The notes under the pieces were generated by a model. It did not search any database, had not been told where the DNA came from, and saw only the letters and a program-made list of their open reading frames with translations. A stretch of 8,890 nt of DNA. Origin: Candidatus Neoanaerotignum tabaqchaliae (GTDB lineage Bacteria > Bacillota > Clostridia > Lachnospirales > Anaerotignaceae). Shown here in pieces: positions 5,644 through 8,890 of the stretch (position 1 is the first letter of the stretch; each line of letters begins with the position of its first letter). The stretch lies in the NCBI GenBank assembly GCA_904420235.1, contig CAJFUS010000105.1:1-8890 (forward strand), written 5' to 3'. The position numbers and the translations under genes are program-made.

Positions 5644-6840
5644 ATGTTTATTTCCTTTTTTTACCTTCTAAGGTCGAGAGAGTTGGATGTTTCCCTTAAC
5701 GAATGGCTTACTCTTACGGAGGCCCTTGATAAGGGACTTGCCGGAAATTCTCTTACAGGATTTTATTACTTGGCAAGGAGCATTCTTGTTAAGAGCGAAA
5801 CGGATTTTGACAAGTTTGACGGGGCCTTTCTTGAATATTTTAAAGATATAAAAACATATGAGGAACTTCCAAAGGAGCTTTTGGACTGGCTTAATAATCC
5901 TAAAGAGAAGAAAAATAATTATGATAAGGCTCAGGATGAGAAAAACCTTCAGCTCAGCCTTGAGGAGATACAAAAAATGCTTATGGAACGCCTTGCGGAA
6001 CAGGACAGCGAGCACAACGGCGGCAGCTATTGGGTGGGCACTGGTGGTATGTCCGTGTTTGGAAACAACGGGAATGCCTCAAACGGTATAAGAGTAGGCG
6101 GCGTTTCAAGAAGACACAGCGCCATGCAGGTGGCGGGAGAACGTCATTTCCGCGATTTCAGAAATGATACGGTTCTTGACATACGTCAGTTTCAAATGGC
6201 GTTCAGAAAGCTTAGGCAGTTCTCAAGCCGTATAGAAGCACCGAAAACTGAGCTTGATATAGACTCTACTATAAGCGAAACATGTGACAATGCTGGAAAT
6301 CTTAAGGTTGTATATCAAAGACCAAGAAAAAACACCGTTAAAGTGCTTCTGCTTATGGACAGCGGCGGCTCTATGGATTATTATAACAATCTTTGCAGCG
6401 CTCTTTTTCAGGCTGTTCAAAAAAGCAGCCACTTTAAGGACCTTAAGGTTTACTATTTTCACAACTGCATATACTCAATGCTGTATAAAGACCCATACTG
6501 TATGTATGGCAACTGGGTTGAGACGGAATGGGTGCTTAAAAACATATCTTCCGATTACAAGGTTATAATTGTTGGCGATGCCTCAATGGAGCCAAGCGAG
6601 CTCTATGGAAGGAGCTATTATAACTATGGCGCCAGAACCGATACGCCGGGCATAGAGTATCTTAAAAGATTTAAAGCAAAATATAAAAACCTTGTGTGGC
6701 TTAATCCCATAGTTGACATGGGCTGGAGGACGGGTTACTGGCGACAAACGTACGACGCCCTTAAAAAGGAGTTTGATATGTATCCACTTACTGTTCAAGC
6801 CCTTGACAAGGCTATTAAAAAGCTTCTTGTGTCAAAGTGA
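5644..6840 (+). CDS. CoxE-type VWA domain protein, partner of the MoxR ATPase
   Basis: This 398-residue protein has an N-terminal helical region (about 1-120), a Gly/Asn-rich segment (about 125-155), and a C-terminal von Willebrand factor A domain of the VWA_CoxE type (about 230-398). The MIDAS metal site is DSGGSM (239-244): D239 and S243 are kept, while the middle Ser of the textbook DxSxS is Gly. From memory, that DxGGSM form is usual in this subfamily. Other family marks are YFHNCIY (271-277), VGDASM (310-315), the Thr loop GARTDTPG (329-336), WLNP (352-355) and the ending FDMYPLTVQALDKAI. No signal peptide is present, so it acts in the cytoplasm with the ATPase as adaptor to a client. 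GGGAG precedes the ATG by 7 nt, and the gap of 18 nt indicates a shared transcript. Family and pairing are secure; the target is not. Confidence 0.93.
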   Translation: MFISFFYLLRSRELDVSLNEWLTLTEALDKGLAGNSLTGFYYLARSILVKSETDFDKFDGAFLEYFKDIKTYEELPKELLDWLNNPKEKKNNYDKAQDEKNLQLSLEEIQKMLMERLAEQDSEHNGGSYWVGTGGMSVFGNNGNASNGIRVGGVSRRHSAMQVAGERHFRDFRNDTVLDIRQFQMAFRKLRQFSSRIEAPKTELDIDSTISETCDNAGNLKVVYQRPRKNTVKVLLLMDSGGSMDYYNNLCSALFQAVQKSSHFKDLKVYYFHNCIYSMLYKDPYCMYGNWVETEWVLKNISSDYKVIIVGDASMEPSELYGRSYYNYGARTDTPGIEYLKRFKAKYKNLVWLNPIVDMGWRTGYWRQTYDALKKEFDMYPLTVQALDKAIKKLLVSK

Positions 6841-6844
6841 TTTT

Positions 6845-6898
6845 AAAGGCGGCTGAGAGATTTATTTTAGCCGCTTTGCCATTTTTTAAGGCGGTTTT
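6845..6898 (+). terminator. Overlapping terminator hairpins sharing one arm, after the VWA gene
   Basis: AGCCGCTTT (6869-6877) can pair upstream with AAAGGCGGCT (6845-6854, one bulged G), giving a hairpin followed by GCCATTTTTT. It can instead pair downstream with AAGGCGGTT (6888-6896, two G-T pairs), giving a hairpin followed by TTATTTATTT. Only one can form at a time. Both are T-followed and could end transcription of the operon; the choice between them could also regulate the DUF402 gene 24 bases further on. Confidence 0.65.
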
Positions 6899-6920
6899 AT
6901 TTATTTAAAGAGGCGCGATA

Positions 6921-7397
6921 ATGAGTGATATGAAAGATATAAAACTATATAGAAGAAGGTACATACCTAATGAGAAGATATTTCTTAAAGACGATATTAT
7001 TTTGTATGCAGACCAACATAAGATAATAACCAAATGGAAGCCTTTTAAACCAAGAAAGGATTTTTGCAGCGGCATATCGGCTGCGTATATTAAAGATGGA
7101 TATAAAATAAGCCAAATGTTTGACCAAAACGGGGATACTGTTTACTATTACTGCGATATTATAGAAACCGTGTTTGATGAGGAAAGCAACTCCTATACTT
7201 TTAACGACCTTCTTGCTGATGTTAAGGTATATCCTGACGGAAAAGTTGAGGTTATAGACCTTGATGAGTTGGCTGAGGCATATGAAAAAGGGTTTATAAC
7301 ATCAAAACAGATTAAGAATTGTTTAAGGCAGTTGAATAAGCTGCTTGGCATTGTTTATAATGGAAATATAAAGAGTCTTTTACCGGAGAGTTTTTGA
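6921..7397 (+). CDS. DUF402 domain protein
   Basis: This 158-residue cytoplasmic protein carries a DUF402 (PF04167) domain in its middle and second half: a strand segment YYYCDIIETVFDEE (75-88), FNDLLADVKVYPDGKVEVIDLDELAEA (94-120) and YEKGFIT (121-127). Family members include the archaeal RNA-binding FAU-1 proteins and Gram-positive nucleoside di/triphosphate phosphatases (Ntdp), in which acidic residues like the Asp/Glu set at 100-117 bind a metal. Activity here could be phosphatase or RNA-related; the sequence does not decide. The N-terminus (1-30) is rich in Lys and Arg. A GAGG site lies 7-8 nt before the chosen ATG; a second ATG three codons on (6930) is possible. The next gene, radC, starts one base after the stop, with its ribosome binding site inside this gene, so the two are translationally linked. 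Confidence 0.88.
   Translation: MSDMKDIKLYRRRYIPNEKIFLKDDIILYADQHKIITKWKPFKPRKDFCSGISAAYIKDGYKISQMFDQNGDTVYYYCDIIETVFDEESNSYTFNDLLADVKVYPDGKVEVIDLDELAEAYEKGFITSKQIKNCLRQLNKLLGIVYNGNIKSLLPESF
7384..7390 (+). promoter_or_regulatory. Ribosome binding site for radC inside the DUF402 gene
   Basis: CGGAGAG sits 8 nt before the radC ATG at 7399 and overlaps the last codons of the DUF402 gene, whose stop ends at 7397. This arrangement favours translational coupling. Confidence 0.7.
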
Positions 7398-7398
7398 A

Positions 7399-8112
7399 AT
7401 GGCAGAGAAAGATGAAAAGGCTATACACAGCGGGCACCGAAAAAGAATGAGGGAAAGGTTTTTAAGAAGTGGTGCAGTTGGCTTTGCCGACCATGAGCTT
7501 ATAGAAATGATTTTATACAATACCTTTCCAAGGCAGGACACAAATAAAATAGCCCACAAAATACTTGAAGAGTATGACAACAATTTGTGCATGCTTATAG
7601 AGGCTGACCCTGCGGACCTGATGTTTAGGTGCGGTTTAAATGAAAACACAGCCATATTTTTTGCTATAACAGCTGAAATTTTGAGGCGATATTCATCAGA
7701 AAGGTTTAAAAATAAAGCCGTTATGGATAATTCCGAAATAGCCGGAAAATACTGCGTATATCTGCTGTCTCATGAAAAAGCCGAGTGTTTTTATGTAATA
7801 AGCCTTGACGCCAAAAGCAGGCTTATTAACACAACATTGATAAGCAGGGGAACCGTAAGCGAAACGCCTGTTTATATTAGAAGTGTGGTTGAGGCCGTTA
7901 TAAAGTCGAATGCCAGAAGCGTTATACTTGCACATAACCACCCAGGCGGAAGCCTTGTGCCAACTGTAAGCGACATAGAAACAACCGTAAGCGTGGTTAA
8001 AACTCTTAATATACTTGATGTTTGTGTTGCTGACCATATAATTGTGGCTGATGACAAGTATTTAAGTATGAACGATAAAGGACTTATTAAGAATTCAATT
8101 AAGTTTAACTAA
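7399..8112 (+). CDS. radC: RadC-family JAB/MPN domain protein
   Basis: This 237-residue protein belongs to the RadC (UPF0758, DUF2466) family. It has an N-terminal helical part (about 11-100, opening HSGHRKRMRERFL, with HELIEMILYNTFPRQDTN) and a C-terminal JAB1/MPN-like metalloprotease-fold domain (about 108-230). The metal motif is HNHPGG (179-184) followed by D192. The standard JAMM pattern HxHx7Sx2D is present except that Ser is replaced by Thr (T189). The closing LDVCVADHIIVADDKYLSM (206-224) is typical. Despite the name, a DNA-repair role for RadC has been disputed, and its biochemical activity remains unclear; several members sit near mobile or DNA-processing genes. It starts one base after the DUF402 stop, with its ribosome binding site inside that gene. 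Family assignment is firm; function is not known. Confidence 0.94.
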   Translation: MAEKDEKAIHSGHRKRMRERFLRSGAVGFADHELIEMILYNTFPRQDTNKIAHKILEEYDNNLCMLIEADPADLMFRCGLNENTAIFFAITAEILRRYSSERFKNKAVMDNSEIAGKYCVYLLSHEKAECFYVISLDAKSRLINTTLISRGTVSETPVYIRSVVEAVIKSNARSVILAHNHPGGSLVPTVSDIETTVSVVKTLNILDVCVADHIIVADDKYLSMNDKGLIKNSIKFN

Positions 8113-8120
8113 GGTTTTAA

Positions 8121-8127
8121 AAAGGAG
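8121..8127 (+). promoter_or_regulatory. Ribosome binding site deciding the PspC-protein start
   Basis: AAAGGAG lies 9 nt before the ATG at 8137. An in-frame ATG at 8128 directly abuts it and is too close to be used, so 8137 is the start. Confidence 0.8.
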
Positions 8128-8136
8128 ATGTCTTTT

Positions 8137-8367
8137 ATGGGAAACAAAAGGCTTTATAAGGTTGAAAAAGGTAAAAAAATATGCGGTGTATGTCTTGGTA
8201 TAGCTGATTATCTTAATATTGATGTTACGCTTGTGCGACTTGTATGGGCAGCGGCTACAATATTTACGGGCTTTGTGGCAGGGATAATTTTATATATTGT
8301 ATGCGCTATTATAATGCCCGAAGATGACGGAAGCGGAACAATAAATGGGGATTATAAAGAGCTTTAA
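8137..8367 (+). CDS. PspC-domain small membrane protein
   Basis: This 76-residue protein is a stand-alone PspC domain (PF04024). Its N-terminal part, NKRLYKVEKGKKICGVCLGI (3-22), contains the hallmark GVCLGIADYLNIDVTLVRL, followed by a membrane region (about 30-60) and IIMPED. PspC in enterobacteria belongs to the phage-shock envelope-stress response, where it senses membrane damage together with PspB and controls PspA. Short single-domain versions like this are common in Firmicutes without the rest of the psp operon, and no pspA or pspB is seen here. It is probably a small envelope-stress membrane protein. It follows radC by 24 nt, with a strong ribosome binding site and no terminator between, and is the last gene of that run before the terminator at 8406-8446. 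Confidence 0.92.
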   Translation: MGNKRLYKVEKGKKICGVCLGIADYLNIDVTLVRLVWAAATIFTGFVAGIILYIVCAIIMPEDDGSGTINGDYKEL

Positions 8368-8405
8368 AACTAAATAATTAAAGATATAAAGTTTTTGAGT
8401 AAAGT

Positions 8406-8446
8406 AAAAAGATGACAGGTATGAAGAATTGTCTGTCATCTTTTTT
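8406..8446 (+). terminator. Strong intrinsic terminator after the PspC gene
   Basis: GATGACAG (8411-8418) pairs perfectly with CTGTCATC (8433-8440), lengthened by five A-T pairs (8406-8410 with 8441-8445), and is followed by a T run. The A run on the left means it could also stop transcripts arriving on the minus strand from the DAHP synthase gene. It closes the DUF402-radC-PspC unit. Confidence 0.9.
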
Positions 8447-8581
8447 GTATATAAAAATCCGATTAACAGGTCATATTAATTTAAATAGCTCCAAAAACTG
8501 TATTTTTATATGCCACTATAAACGTATATGCGGCAAAAAACTGGTTTGAGTGAGTGTAATATAAAAAAGTCTTTTGATATT

Positions 8582-8890
8582 TTATACATGTTCGGCCATG
8601 TAAAGAAGGAGCTTTTCAGTATCCTCCCAGCCAAGACATGCGTCTGTTATAGATTTTCCGTAAATTCCGCCTTCAGGCTTTTGATTTCCCTCAACAATAA
8701 AACTCTCAATCATAACACCGCGCACAAGAGTTTTAAGGGTTGGGTTTATGCTTCTGCTTTGAAGCACCTCTTTTACTATACGTGGCTGCTCAGAGAAAAT
8801 TTTGCCGGAGTTGGCGTGATTTACATCTACAACAACAAAAGGATTAACAAGGTTTCGCTTATAATACATGTCGGCCAAAAGCTCCAAGTC
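8582..8890 (-). CDS. DAHP synthase, type I (C-terminal part, cut by window end)
   Basis: The minus-strand frame is open to the window edge, so only about the last 102 residues are seen; the real start lies to the right. The product, 3-deoxy-7-phosphoheptulonate synthase (AroF/AroG/AroH class), condenses phosphoenolpyruvate with erythrose 4-phosphate in the first step of the shikimate pathway to aromatic amino acids. Visible family marks are VVDVNHANSGK, whose His matches the metal-binding His268 of E. coli AroG; GVMIESFIVEGNQ, whose first Glu matches Glu302; and YGKSITDACLGWEDTE, whose Asp matches Asp326. The protein ends MAEHV, normal for this class. The leftmost codon resembling a start (TTG at 8887) is internal Leu, not a start. 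Feedback type (Phe, Tyr or Trp) cannot be judged without the N-terminal half. No clear terminator of its own was found downstream, although the bidirectional hairpin at 8406-8446 may serve. Confidence 0.94.
   Translation of the reverse strand, partial: DLELLADMYYKRNLVNPFVVVDVNHANSGKIFSEQPRIVKEVLQSRSINPTLKTLVRGVMIESFIVEGNQKPEGGIYGKSITDACLGWEDTEKLLLYMAEHV

Noticed and set aside
5644..6840. Loss of the MIDAS site in the VWA protein (DSGGS instead of DxSxS)
   Set aside because: The Gly variant is, as far as I recall, usual for CoxE-type proteins, and the key Asp and last Ser are kept, so it is not evidence of inactivation.
4798..6840. The MoxR/VWA pair as an anti-phage defence system
   Set aside because: No nuclease, protease or other effector domain is fused to or encoded beside the pair, and there are no other defence or mobile genes around it. 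A maturation or chaperone role fits better.
8490..8545. Imperfect hairpin around GCC...GGC as a terminator for the DAHP synthase gene
   Set aside because: The stem is short, contains a wobble and a bulge, and has no T run on the minus strand.
8582..8887. TTG at 8887 as the start of a complete 101-residue gene
   Set aside because: The frame continues past it to the window edge, and the protein is clearly the C-terminal third of a longer DAHP synthase.

Overview
The window is low-GC, AT-rich chromosomal DNA, most likely from an anaerobic Firmicute of the class Clostridia (Lachnospiraceae-like). The signs are strong AGGAG-type ribosome binding sites, many ATA and AAA codons, AT-rich intergenic stretches with TATAAT promoters, and the gene families present. 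The genus cannot be settled from the sequence. I see no rRNA, tRNA, CRISPR array, intact transposase or prophage gene.

Left part (1-822): three consecutive hairpins lie at the very edge (3-79). Two share almost the same loop, and they look like the end of an IS200/IS605-type element or a palindromic repeat derived from one. Next, on the minus strand, are a YabR-like S1 RNA-binding protein with its own extended -10 promoter and a 57-residue unknown protein with a strong ribosome binding site and an intrinsic terminator.

Middle (823-4772): after an AT-rich gap, a plus-strand promoter drives a membrane-anchored diguanylate cyclase (polytopic N-terminus plus a GGDEF domain without an inhibitory I-site). 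A 640-base gap follows. It holds a candidate small structured RNA ending in eight T residues and, just before the next gene, a near-consensus promoter.

That promoter opens the main operon (3075-6840): a secreted GHL10/DUF187 glycoside-hydrolase-like protein with two C-terminal stalk-type domains, a MoxR-family AAA+ ATPase, and a CoxE-type von Willebrand factor A (VWA) protein. The ATPase and VWA genes are a classic chaperone-like pair, but no metalloenzyme client lies nearby. The operon ends at two hairpins that compete for one shared arm.

Right part (6921-8890): a DUF402 protein, a RadC-family JAB/MPN protein and a PspC-domain membrane protein are packed in one direction and end at a strong terminator. 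The C-terminal part of a type I DAHP synthase (shikimate pathway) enters from the right on the minus strand and is cut by the window end.

Most of the window is ordinary core or accessory clostridial content. The best leads are the GHL10-MoxR-VWA operon, the structured RNA candidate at 2651-2723, the shared-arm hairpins at 6845-6898 and the edge hairpins at 3-79. I found no clear evidence of a wholly new system.
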